This document shows positions 1-7,800 of a stretch of DNA of 41,152 nt, piece by piece. The DNA is from a bacterium (GTDB lineage Bacteria > Planctomycetota > J058 > JAJDCP01). The position numbers and the translations under genes are program-made. The stretch is from positions 1 through 41,152 of the forward strand of contig JAUIEM010000021.1 in assembly GCA_030428695.1 (NCBI GenBank), read 5' to 3'. Position 1 is the first letter of the stretch; each line of letters opens with the position of its first letter. The notes under the pieces were generated by a model. It was not told the DNA's origin. It saw only the letters and a list, made by a program, of their open reading frames with translations, and did not search any database.

Positions 1-1
1 C

Positions 2-442
2 GCGCGGGCCCTGTACACGCGGCGCCGCTACGAGCAGCCGGTGTCGCTGTGTCTGTGCGACATCGACCTGTTCAAGCGGGTCAACGACACCCACGGGCAC
101 GCCGTCGGCGACCAGGTGCTGGCGGCCTTCGCGTCGATCATCCGGGAGGAGCTGCGCGACAGCGACACCGCCGGGCGCTACGGCGGCGACGAGCTGTGCA
201 TGATCTTCCCCTCGACCGCCGCCCCGGCGAGCGTCGAGTGTCTCGAGCGCATCCGGCGCCGGCTCGCCGCCCGCCGCTTCCCGACCAGCAACGGCGGTGA
301 GGTGCGGGTCACCGCCTCGTTCGGGGTCGCCGAGGCCGACCCGGACAGCGACGACGGCGCGGTCTGGATCGCCGCCGCCGACAACGCCCTGTACAAGGCC
401 AAGGCCGCCGGCCGCGACCGCATCGAGGTGTTCGGAGGCTGA
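2..442 (+). CDS. Diguanylate cyclase (GGDEF domain), 3' part only
   Basis: This is the C-terminal part of a GGDEF protein, and the reading frame is open to the window edge, so the true start lies outside. GGDEF enzymes condense two GTP into cyclic di-GMP. Visible motifs are the metal and substrate stretch CDIDLFKRVNDTHGHAVGD, then GRYGGDELCMIFP, where the signature reads GGDEL instead of GGDEF. A Leu at the last position is usually tolerated, so activity is plausible. The end has the usual A-D-x-A-L-Y-x-A-K-xx-G-R pattern. No RxxD inhibitory site is visible just before the signature. The sensory N-terminus is missing, so the signal is unknown. It converges on the next gene, and the two stop codons sit in one small hairpin. 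Confidence 0.9.
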   Translation, partial: ARALYTRRRYEQPVSLCLCDIDLFKRVNDTHGHAVGDQVLAAFASIIREELRDSDTAGRYGGDELCMIFPSTAAPASVECLERIRRRLAARRFPTSNGGEVRVTASFGVAEADPDSDDGAVWIAAADNALYKAKAAGRDRIEVFGG

Positions 443-457
443 GCTGCGGGCTCAGTC
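437..457. terminator. Bidirectional terminator-like hairpin spanning two stop codons
   Basis: About 8 bp of stem, with one G-T pair, close over the loop TGCGG. The core is TGAGC...GCTCA. The left TGA is the stop of the GGDEF gene and the right TCA is the reverse complement of the stop of the facing coiled-coil gene. There is no T-tract. A role in ending both transcripts is inferred. Confidence 0.45.
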
Positions 458-754
458 GTCCTTGACGAAGTGGGCGCGCGCCTTGCCGAAGGCCGCGACC
501 AGATCGACCCAGGCCCGCTCGACGCCGCTACGCATCTCGCCGATCGCGCCTTCCCCCGCGTCGCGCAGCTGCTTCATGTGCTGCAGCAGGGCGTCACGCT
601 GGGCGACGAAGGCCGCCATCTTCTCTTCGTAGCCGGCGCGGACCGACTCGCTCGCCGCCTCGCCCTTGACCTTCAGCTCTTCGACCTTGGCGTCGAGCTC
701 GGCCAGGCGGGCCTCGATGGTCTTGCGGAACGCGGACTTGTCTGTTTCGCTCAT
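452..754 (-). CDS. Small coiled-coil hypothetical protein (100 aa)
   Basis: The family is not recognised. The 100-residue product begins MSETDKSAFRKTIEARLAEL and is predicted from composition to be almost entirely helical. It has heptad-like, highly charged segments (ARLAELDAKVEELKVKGEA; VRAGYEEKMAAFVAQRDALL), no signal peptide and no membrane segment. The start at 754 is preferred because GGAG lies about 8 bases upstream. Longer in-frame starts upstream would run into the bestrophin gene. It is the last gene of a likely GST, bestrophin, coiled-coil transcript, with about 30 bp after the channel gene. It resembles small apolipoprotein-like or stress-associated coiled-coil proteins only in general composition. 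Confidence 0.75.
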   Translation of the reverse strand: MSETDKSAFRKTIEARLAELDAKVEELKVKGEAASESVRAGYEEKMAAFVAQRDALLQHMKQLRDAGEGAIGEMRSGVERAWVDLVAAFGKARAHFVKDD

Positions 755-785
755 CGGGAACACTCCAGGCAGGAGGGGGGGCGTC

Positions 786-1712
786 TCAGGCCGGCTCGTC
801 CACCGGCGCGGGCTCTGCGAGGTCGGGGACCGCGCTCGCGCAGTCGGCGATCTCGACGGTCGATGCATCGATCGCGTCGCCGATGTCCTCCATCGGCAGG
901 TCGTTGGGATCGAAGCCGAAGGGATCCTCGATCTCGACACCGATCTCATCGATGCCGAAGAAGGCGAAGGTCAGGAGCGCCGAGGCGAAGGGAGTGAACC
1001 AGGTCATCTCCCGCACGATCGCGAACGGCACGGTGAAGCAGAACAGCGACACGAACAGCTTGGTGTGCTGGGCATAGGCCAGCGGCACCGGCGTGTGGAG
1101 GATGCGGTGGCAAGCCCCGACCGCGTCGTTGATCGCGGTCAGGTTGGCGTCCATCGCGGCGACCAGCCGGTCGCTGACCCGGCGCTTGGAGGCCTGCGCC
1201 GCGAGCCGCGCCGCGATCCAGGTCGCGACGGTGTTCGCCCGGAAGCTGCGGGCGGTGAGCGCCTCCCGCTCCTTGTCGCTCAGGTAGCCCTCGAGGGCAT
1301 CGAGGTCGTCCTCTTCGCGCAGGCTCTGGCAGCACAGCCGGTACATCGCCCCGAGGTAGCGGGCCAGGCGCTTGCGCTCGCTCTCGCCGGCGAGCTCTTC
1401 GTCGGGGATGTAGGTCGCGATCTGGCGCATCAGGTCGCGGGAGCGGTTGATGATGGTGCCGAGGAACTTCCGCCCCTCCCACCAGCGATCGTAGGAGGCG
1501 TTGGTGCGGAACACGAGCAGCAGACCGAGCACGAGGCCGACGAGGGTGTGCAGCAGCGTCGGGATGGCGAAGCGCTCATCGAAGTGGAACAAGGTCGCCG
1601 CGAGCAACCCGATCAGCGTCGCGACCGACGCGCGGACGGCGATGCGCGGGATCACCGAGCCGCGGAAATGGAACGAGACCGCCCACCAGTTCTCCGCCTC
1701 GTACTCGATCAT
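786..1712 (-). CDS. Bestrophin-family (RFP-TM) anion channel
   Basis: This is a bestrophin-type membrane protein of 308 residues, the usual length for bacterial members (about 300). Bacterial bestrophins form pentameric channels in the inner membrane. The N-terminus EAENWWAVSFHFRGSVIPRI, two hydrophobic helices near residues 22-45 and 50-70, and the family signature LVFRTNASYDRWWEGRKFLG followed by RSRDLMRQI are all present. A second hydrophobic pair (residues about 215-255) precedes the conserved acidic tail IGVEIEDPFGFDPNDLP, which is typical of the family. The start is ATG with GGAG about 9 bases upstream. The upstream GST stops only 6 bp before it, so the two are probably co-transcribed. 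The ion transported cannot be read from the sequence. Confidence 0.93.
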   Translation of the reverse strand: MIEYEAENWWAVSFHFRGSVIPRIAVRASVATLIGLLAATLFHFDERFAIPTLLHTLVGLVLGLLLVFRTNASYDRWWEGRKFLGTIINRSRDLMRQIATYIPDEELAGESERKRLARYLGAMYRLCCQSLREEDDLDALEGYLSDKEREALTARSFRANTVATWIAARLAAQASKRRVSDRLVAAMDANLTAINDAVGACHRILHTPVPLAYAQHTKLFVSLFCFTVPFAIVREMTWFTPFASALLTFAFFGIDEIGVEIEDPFGFDPNDLPMEDIGDAIDASTVEIADCASAVPDLAEPAPVDEPA

Positions 1713-1718
1713 CGCCCG

Positions 1719-2324
1719 CTACTCCGGCGCGCCACAGTACGCGTCCCAGCGCGCGCACAGCTCCGCGACCCGCGGCACGGCGGCGGCGTCGACCGCGAAC
1801 ATCTCCGCGACCCGGGCGAGCAGCGGGACCCTCGCGAGCAGGCGCGGCCCGGGCAGCCCGTAGCACGCCCACTCGACGGCGCGCAGCTCGTCGAGCGCCG
1901 GCCGCGCGCCCTCGCCGAGCTCTTCGTCCAGCCAGCGCAGCGCCTCGCTGTAGGCCGCGACGTCGCTGTCCTCATGGCTGTCGGCGAAGCCGACGGCGTG
2001 GAAGAACACCGGCATCCACGGTTTGGCCAGGCGCCGGTCGGTCGTCGCCTTCCAGGCCTCGCACGCCCGCTGCCCCTGCTTGTCCGGCGGCCACAGCGGC
2101 CGCTCACGGTAGTTCGCATCGAGGTAGCGGATGATCGCCTCGGAGTCGGGCAACACGATGCCCTTGTCCTCGAGCACCGGCGTCAGGTCCTGCCCGCTCG
2201 CCTCGCGCACCGCGGCGCGGTCGCGCGGGTCGACGAAGCGCACCTCGAAGTCGAGGCCTTTGTAGCGCAGGGCCATGTAGACCTTGAGATTGTTCGGGGA
2301 AGGAGGGAGCTCCCAGAGGATCAT
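1719..2324 (-). CDS. Glutathione S-transferase family protein
   Basis: The product has about 201 residues, a normal GST length. The N-terminal thioredoxin-like half reads MILWELPPSPNNLKVYMAL, with the Ser/Asn-rich first helix that usually carries the catalytic residue. DLTPVLEDKGIVLPDSEAI contains the cis-Pro and the SES-like glutathione-binding turn (here PDSEAI), and IIRYLDANY follows. The C-terminal half is helical, as expected. GSTs conjugate glutathione or act in thiol and stress chemistry in the cytoplasm; the substrate is unknown. The start at the ATG is chosen because GAGG sits 8 bases upstream. A GTG three codons earlier is open but worse placed. It leads the bestrophin and coiled-coil genes, perhaps as a stress or detoxification unit. 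Confidence 0.88.
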   Translation of the reverse strand: MILWELPPSPNNLKVYMALRYKGLDFEVRFVDPRDRAAVREASGQDLTPVLEDKGIVLPDSEAIIRYLDANYRERPLWPPDKQGQRACEAWKATTDRRLAKPWMPVFFHAVGFADSHEDSDVAAYSEALRWLDEELGEGARPALDELRAVEWACYGLPGPRLLARVPLLARVAEMFAVDAAAVPRVAELCARWDAYCGAPE

Positions 2325-2401
2325 GCGTCGCACCTCGTGACGGTATGCTGCTCGCCGTTCGGGCGCAGTCTACCAAGCCCGCGCAGCCGGCGCAAAGCGG
2401 G

Positions 2402-3301
2402 TCAGGCCTCGGCCTCGAGGGCGCTGAGCAGATCCTCCGGCGCCGCGCCCCGCTGCCACGGCGTGCCGGTGACCCAGGCGAGCGGGGCCGCGCTGAAGTC
2501 GAAGCGGAAGCCGGCACGCTCACAGCCGCGCAGCAGGCTCTGCTCGACCCCGCGCGCGTCGGGGATCCGCGCCCGCATCCGGCGCTCGAGCATGTCGATG
2601 ACCAGCTTGTCGAGGACCTTCGGGATGCGCGGGTCGCGCTGTGACGGATGCCGCATCTCGAGGGGGTGGGGGAGGGCGCCGCAGAGCGTCTCGAAGAGCA
2701 GGCGCCCGAGGCTGTACATGTCCCCGGCGGGGCCGTCCTCGACCTTCCCCCGGGTCTGCTCGGGCGGCAGGTAGGCGCGGATCGCCTCGGCCAGCTGCGG
2801 CCGCATCGGCGCCTGCTTGTCGCGCAGCTTCGCGAGAGCGAGGCGGCGGTACGCCAGCGTCTGCACGCGCACGAGGACCGTGCCCCCGGCGTCGTCGACG
2901 ATCACGTTCTCCGGGCGCAGGTCGTGGTGGGCCAGCCCGCTCTCGTGTAGAGCGGCCAGCCCGCGGATCACCTGGACGATGAGCGGCAGGGCGACCGGCA
3001 GCGGCACGTAGGGCCGGCGCTGGAGGATCTCGCGCAGCGAGCGGCCCTCGGCGTAGCTCCAGGCGATCCACGGCCGGTTGTCGCGGCCGATCTCGAGCAG
3101 CCGATCGAGGTGCGGGGAGGCGGGGAGCTTCTCGGGCACGCCGGCCTCGCGGAAGGCGTGGATCCAGTACGGCTCGTAGAACAGCCGCACGCCGACCGCG
3201 CTGCCGTCATCCGCCGCGGCCTTCCAGTCCTCACCCTCGGGGCAGGGCCCCGTCTTGCGGATCAGGGTGTAGGGACCGACCCGCTCGCCTTTGAATCCCA
3301 C
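2402..3301 (-). CDS. Protein kinase-like protein, probable pseudokinase
   Basis: The 299-residue product has the outline of a Hanks-type Ser/Thr kinase domain with key residues lost. The catalytic loop is recognisable as HHDLRPENV (residues 125-133, keeping Asp127 and Asn132). Helix-rich C-lobe sequence such as GDMYSLGRLLFETLCGALPH and a PPEQ stretch in place of APE follow. However, the glycine-rich loop is replaced by KTGPCPEGED, the ATP-anchoring Lys of the VAIK strand is Arg39 (VGVRL), and the DFG triplet is VQT (146-148). Loss of both Lys and DFG Asp suggests a pseudokinase used as a binding or allosteric domain. No membrane segment or sensor domain is present. The start is GTG at 3301 with no strong ribosome site. 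It could still bind ATP in an atypical way. Confidence 0.8.
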   Translation of the reverse strand: MGFKGERVGPYTLIRKTGPCPEGEDWKAAADDGSAVGVRLFYEPYWIHAFREAGVPEKLPASPHLDRLLEIGRDNRPWIAWSYAEGRSLREILQRRPYVPLPVALPLIVQVIRGLAALHESGLAHHDLRPENVIVDDAGGTVLVRVQTLAYRRLALAKLRDKQAPMRPQLAEAIRAYLPPEQTRGKVEDGPAGDMYSLGRLLFETLCGALPHPLEMRHPSQRDPRIPKVLDKLVIDMLERRMRARIPDARGVEQSLLRGCERAGFRFDFSAAPLAWVTGTPWQRGAAPEDLLSALEAEA

Positions 3302-3394
3302 CCCGCAAACCTTCGCTCAGAAGTCGCGCGGATTATGCCATCCGCACCCGGCCCTGCCCAGGGTCGCGGGGAAGAAGCCGCGCTGAGCCGCGGT

Positions 3395-3565
3395 TCAGAC
3401 CACCCGCACGCGGCCGAAGCCGGAGAGGCGCGAGAGGAAGCTCAGCCGCTCGCGGATCGCGTCGCAGCCGATCATGATCACCGAGCGGTTGCGGGCGCTG
3501 GTCGGGGTGGACTCGAGCTCGCGCAGGCGGTGGACGAGGACCTGGATCTCTTCACGTGCCGACAT
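3395..3565 (-). CDS. Small hypothetical protein (56 aa)
   Basis: The gene is not recognised. The product starts MSAREEIQVLVHRLRELEST and ends RLSGFGRVRVV. It appears to form one or two helices rich in Arg and Glu, with no signal peptide. The start is well supported by a near-perfect AGGAGGG six bases upstream, much better than the in-frame ATG far upstream. It lies between the ADP-ribosyltransferase-like gene and the pseudokinase on the same strand, about 210 bp after the former. A sigma- or kinase-interacting helical peptide would fit its size, but nothing in the sequence proves a role. Confidence 0.65.
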   Translation of the reverse strand: MSAREEIQVLVHRLRELESTPTSARNRSVIMIGCDAIRERLSFLSRLSGFGRVRVV

Positions 3566-3775
3566 CGGAATCCCTCCTTGCGGACATTCCCGGCGTGTGC
3601 CGCCGCCGGTCGGCGACGGTCGGATCGGACCCGGGAGCCGGCCGGACGGCGCGGTTCCCATCATCATCTTCGGCCCGGGCCCGGCGCTTCCTTGAGAAGT
3701 CATGCCGGGTGTTTCGGGCATCTTTCCTGGCGACGGTGACGGGGAGCGGGGGGAATTCCTTCTCGACGGCGGGGA

Positions 3776-4615
3776 TCAGAAGAAGCTGAAGTCCTTGAAG
3801 CCCCCCTTCTTCCCCTTGTCCCCCTTGCCCTCCGACTTCTTCGACGAGGCCATCCAGTCGGGCGAGTCCCCTTTGCCATGCTTGGTGGTCTCTTCGTCGA
3901 CCCACTTGAGGGCCGCCTGCTTCATGTCCTCGGGGACGTTGCAGTTCGTGTTCCTGTTCACGGTGTGCAGGCTGTAGCTGCAGCCCGCGTCCCAGTCGGG
4001 GGCGGCGTTGTACGTGCGCTTGCACTTGATCGCGCAGATGATCTGCTGCGGCGGGACGCGCTCCGTGCACATCTCGTAGGCGTAGGTCTCGGTGAACGCG
4101 ACCTTCGCGAACTTCTCGCTGACGTACTTGATCGAGTCCATCCCCTTCAGGGCGGTGACGGCCTGGACGGCGTGGGTGTTGACCAGGTCCTTGGTCTGGA
4201 CGTAGCAGACGAAGATGTTCGTGAACTGCTCTTTTTCCTCGAGGGGGAACATCGGCGCGATCGAGATGCGTCCGGTCAGGCAGACCGCGGTGACGGGCAG
4301 GATGTCCCCGGCCTGGACGTTGATCCCGTTGTCCGTGAAGTAGCGGTAGATCACTCGCGGCTTGCCGTCGCCCTCCTGGGCCTTGAGGATCTTCTTGAGC
4401 TCCTTCTGCACGACCGGCTGCGGCGTCCCGTCCAGGGGGTACTTGTCGACGTCGAAGTCGGGCCGGTCGAGGGTGCGCCCGAAGCCGTTCTTGAAGACCG
4501 TGAAGGCGTTGCGGCTGTCGCCGCGGAAGAGGATCTTGCCGTGGGAGTACTTGCTGGTGAATTCGATGTCCTCGACCTTGGGGGCGATCAGGGGCTGGTA
4601 GACGACGACGCTCAC
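3776..4615 (-). CDS. Putative ADP-ribosyltransferase-fold protein (pertussis toxin S1-like)
   Basis: The product has about 279 residues from a GTG start with an AGGAG-containing stretch directly upstream. ILFRGDSRNAFTVFKNGFGR (residues 28-47, Arg31, Asp33, Arg35) matches the YRxDxR...F..GF NAD-binding strand of pertussis and cholera toxin catalytic subunits. FVCYVQT (135-141) occupies the place of the STS strand but lacks the Ser-Thr-Ser. YEMCTERVPPQQI (180-192, Glu181) resembles the catalytic Glu followed by the IPPxxI turn of the same family, with a spacing one residue shorter than in pertussis S1. The chain is Cys-rich (112, 137, 183, 194, 198 and more) and ends in a Lys/Gly-rich tail with FKDFSFF. 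No signal peptide is visible. It probably modifies proteins or small molecules with ADP-ribose, but activity and target are unproven. Confidence 0.5.
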   Translation of the reverse strand: MSVVVYQPLIAPKVEDIEFTSKYSHGKILFRGDSRNAFTVFKNGFGRTLDRPDFDVDKYPLDGTPQPVVQKELKKILKAQEGDGKPRVIYRYFTDNGINVQAGDILPVTAVCLTGRISIAPMFPLEEKEQFTNIFVCYVQTKDLVNTHAVQAVTALKGMDSIKYVSEKFAKVAFTETYAYEMCTERVPPQQIICAIKCKRTYNAAPDWDAGCSYSLHTVNRNTNCNVPEDMKQAALKWVDEETTKHGKGDSPDWMASSKKSEGKGDKGKKGGFKDFSFF

Positions 4616-4681
4616 AGGAGCTCCTCCGGGTGGGGGTGGCGGCGGCGCATTCCGCGCGGTAGACAGCGCGGACCGCATAAC

Positions 4682-4693
4682 CGGGTATACCCG
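4682..4693. promoter_or_regulatory. Perfect 12-bp palindrome upstream of the ART-like gene
   Basis: CGGGTATACCCG is a perfect inverted repeat about 67 bp before the GTG of the ADP-ribosyltransferase-like gene, in the only sizeable non-coding gap of this block. It could be an operator for a dimeric repressor or part of a promoter. This is inferred only from symmetry and position. Confidence 0.3.
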
Positions 4694-4808
4694 ATGGGCA
4701 GCATCTTTCATGCCGGGCCGCCGAGCGGCGGAGCTCCGTCGATCCCCCGCGCCGCTGCCCACTCTTCGTGCCAAGGAACTGGGCAGCGACCGATGTCTGG
4801 CCATCCCG

Positions 4809-7800
4809 TCAGAAGTCCGTCCGCACCCGCAGGCTCCGCAGCGTGCGCCGTTTCTGTGCCTTCGGGGCGCGGCTGCCGTCGTCGTACTCGCCGAGCTGGC
4901 GCACGATCGCGAAGTACTCCTCGAGCTGGCGCACGAACAGGGTCTGCAGGGCGCGCAGGGAGACGAGCTGCTCGGTCCAGGTCAGCGGCGAGCGGGCGAC
5001 CTCGCCGAGCAGCTTCCGCGCCTTCTCGCGCGGCGCCTCGAAGGCGTTGTGGTAGGCCATGCAGGCGATCGTCGCCGAGAAGCGACCGTCCTTGCGGAAG
5101 CAGCGCTTGACCGCCCGCTTGTCCGCGTCGGGGTTGTGGGTCAGCCAGGAGCGCAGCGCCGCGCGCTTGACCTTGAGGGAGCGCACCCAGCTCGGCCAGC
5201 GCTCGAGCTTGCGGCTGGTCGGCGCCGCGAGCGACTGGCGGATCTGCTCGGCGGCGTTCCACAGCGTCCGCATCCCCCGGTAGTCGCAGGCCCAGGCCAG
5301 GGCGACCGCGCGCAGCACCTCGCGGCTGGCCGGGACGCCGAGGGCCTGCGCCGGGCCGCCGTCGGCCGCGTACAGCTCGGCGAGCTCGGACAGCGCCTGC
5401 TCCCGGTCCTCGCGCAGGAGCTCGGCCTCCTCGAACACCTCGTCGAAGGCGCCGATCAGGTCGAGGTCGGCCCCGACCCGCCGGCCGTACACCCGCGGCA
5501 GGCCGGGCAGGTGGCAGCCGAGGTACTCCGGGTCGAAGGCGGCCCGCAGGCGCAGCGCCTCGATGAAGCTCGGCTGCTTGAGGCGCTTGATCTTGCGCCG
5601 CGCGATCTCGAAGCTGTCGGACTTGATCGCGTCGGCGGCGTCGAAGCTCGGCCGCAGGATGCTGACGATCACCCGCTTGAGCTGGCGGAAGCCGAAGCCG
5701 ACCAGGCGCAACCCGAAGAACAGCACGCGCAGCGGCAGGAACAGCACGCGCCCGCCCGCCATCGTGCCCATGTACAGCCGGTAGAAGTTGATCACCCGGT
5801 AGGTGGGGGGCAGCACCTCGAAGGGAAAGGTGCCGAACACCGAGCGCACCATCTCGCGACGGTCCTGGCGCACGCTCGCCATCACCTCCGCGCCGAACTT
5901 GTGCTCGAGGGCCGCCTCGCGGTTCGGGTCGATGGTCAGGAAGTGCAGCGCGTCGAAGTAGCTGGTCTGGAAGCGGCGGATCTGCTGCCGCTCGCGGTCG
6001 ACCCGGCGCCGCTCCTTGCGGTCGCGCAGCGCCGCGGTGCTGCGGCCGGCCAGCCAGGTGCGGAAGCGCTCGAGCACCGGCGGGTGCACGTGGTCGCGCT
6101 CGGCGACGGGCACCGCGAAGCGGTTGTACTCCATCAGCAGCTTGGCGGTCTGCTCCATCAGGCTGCGGGAGATCATGTTGAACCAGATGTACGGGCCGAA
6201 CAGGCTGCGGGCCCGGGCGAGGTCGACGCGCTCGAGGCGCTTGCGGTCCTTGTCGGTGAAGCGCAGCCGCTCCTCGATGATCGAGCGCACCGTCAGGTTG
6301 CCGAGCAGCTGCTCGGTCGCCTTGGTGTCGGACATGTGCAGCGGGGAGCCGTCGAGGTGGTCGCGGTACAGGTAGGCGACGCGCACGACCAGGTCGTGCA
6401 GGCCGCCGAGCTCCTCGTCCCGGCGCGGGCTGTTCGCCTGCAGCTCGGCGACGGTCTTCTCGAGCAGTCCGCGCGGCAGGTCGCGGGAGGCGATCCGCTC
6501 CTCGGGGCCGATGACCTCCGCGCGCAGGGCGGCGAGGTCGTCCTCGCTGCGGGCGTAGCGGTAGATCTCGGTCAGGTTGAGGTACTGGGCCTCGGCGACG
6601 CGGAAGTAGACGTCCGAGGCCTCGCCCGCGATCCAGCGGAACCAGCGGCCGATGCCCATCAGGAAGGCGCACAGCACCCCGATGACGATGATCGGCGTAC
6701 CGAGCGCCTTCTGCAGGAAGGCGGCGAGCTTGTTGAACAGCGACAGCCCGAAGGCCCCGAACAGGATGTTGGCGAAGAACAACCCGAGCCCGAACAGGAT
6801 CAGCCGCTTGGCCGGGCGCTCGGTCGACTTGACCATCGTCTGCCCGACCCAGTCGAGCACCTGGGGGCCGCTCGCGATGCCGTGCAGGTCGGCGAGCCAC
6901 TCGATCTTCGCCTGCAGCTTCTGGAGGATCTTCCCGACCACGCGGCAGCCCCGCGCGATCAGCGCCGAGGCCGACAGGGCCTCGCGGTTCTTGACCAGGT
7001 CGCGGACGATCGGCAGGCGCCGGATCACGAAGCTGTCGAGCAGCGAGATCCAGTTCCCCAGCCGCCGCACCATCACCGGGCCGAGCACCTCCTCGACCTC
7101 CGACGGCGTCAGGTTGAGCAGCGTCCGCACCAGCGAGCGCAGCTGGATCGGCGGCGCCGCGATCGGGCCGAGGTCGGAGACGTCGTCGAGCTCGACCCGG
7201 TAGGCCCGCACCACGCTGCGCACCTGGCGGATCCAGTGCAGGAAGTCGGCGAGCCGCTCGTCCTCCCCGCCGGCGAGGATGTGGTTGCGCACGCGCCGCC
7301 GGGCGCGGTGTTCCTCGCGCCGCAACAGCTCGACGCAGCTCGGCTTGCGGGCCGAGGCCTGGCCGAACAGGACGATGTCGCGGTCGAGGTGGCGGCGCAG
7401 GTTCCGCACCATCCGGTCCATGCCGCGCAGGGCGAAGGCCCCGACCCGGGCGAGGCGGACGAGGGGCCGGACGGTGCGCAGCACCGGGGCGAGCTTCGAC
7501 AGCCGGACGAAGACGAGGAACTTCAGGAAGCCGACCGTGCCGGGCTCGGCCATGCCCTCGAGGGTGTCGATCAGCAGGCCGAAGGGGATCGCCGGGATGA
7601 CGTCGACCAGCACGTGGCGCAGGAAATAGCGCGTCTTCCCGCGCACGAGCAGGAAACGCAGGGTGAAGTCGCCGAGCAGCACCAGGCACAGCACCGCGTC
7701 GAACCAGTTCAGGCTGACCTCGAGCCGGCGCCGGTTGCGCAGCTTGCGGTCCTGCGCCGCGGTCAGCGCGCGCTCGGTCTGGGCCGCCTGGAAGCGCGCC

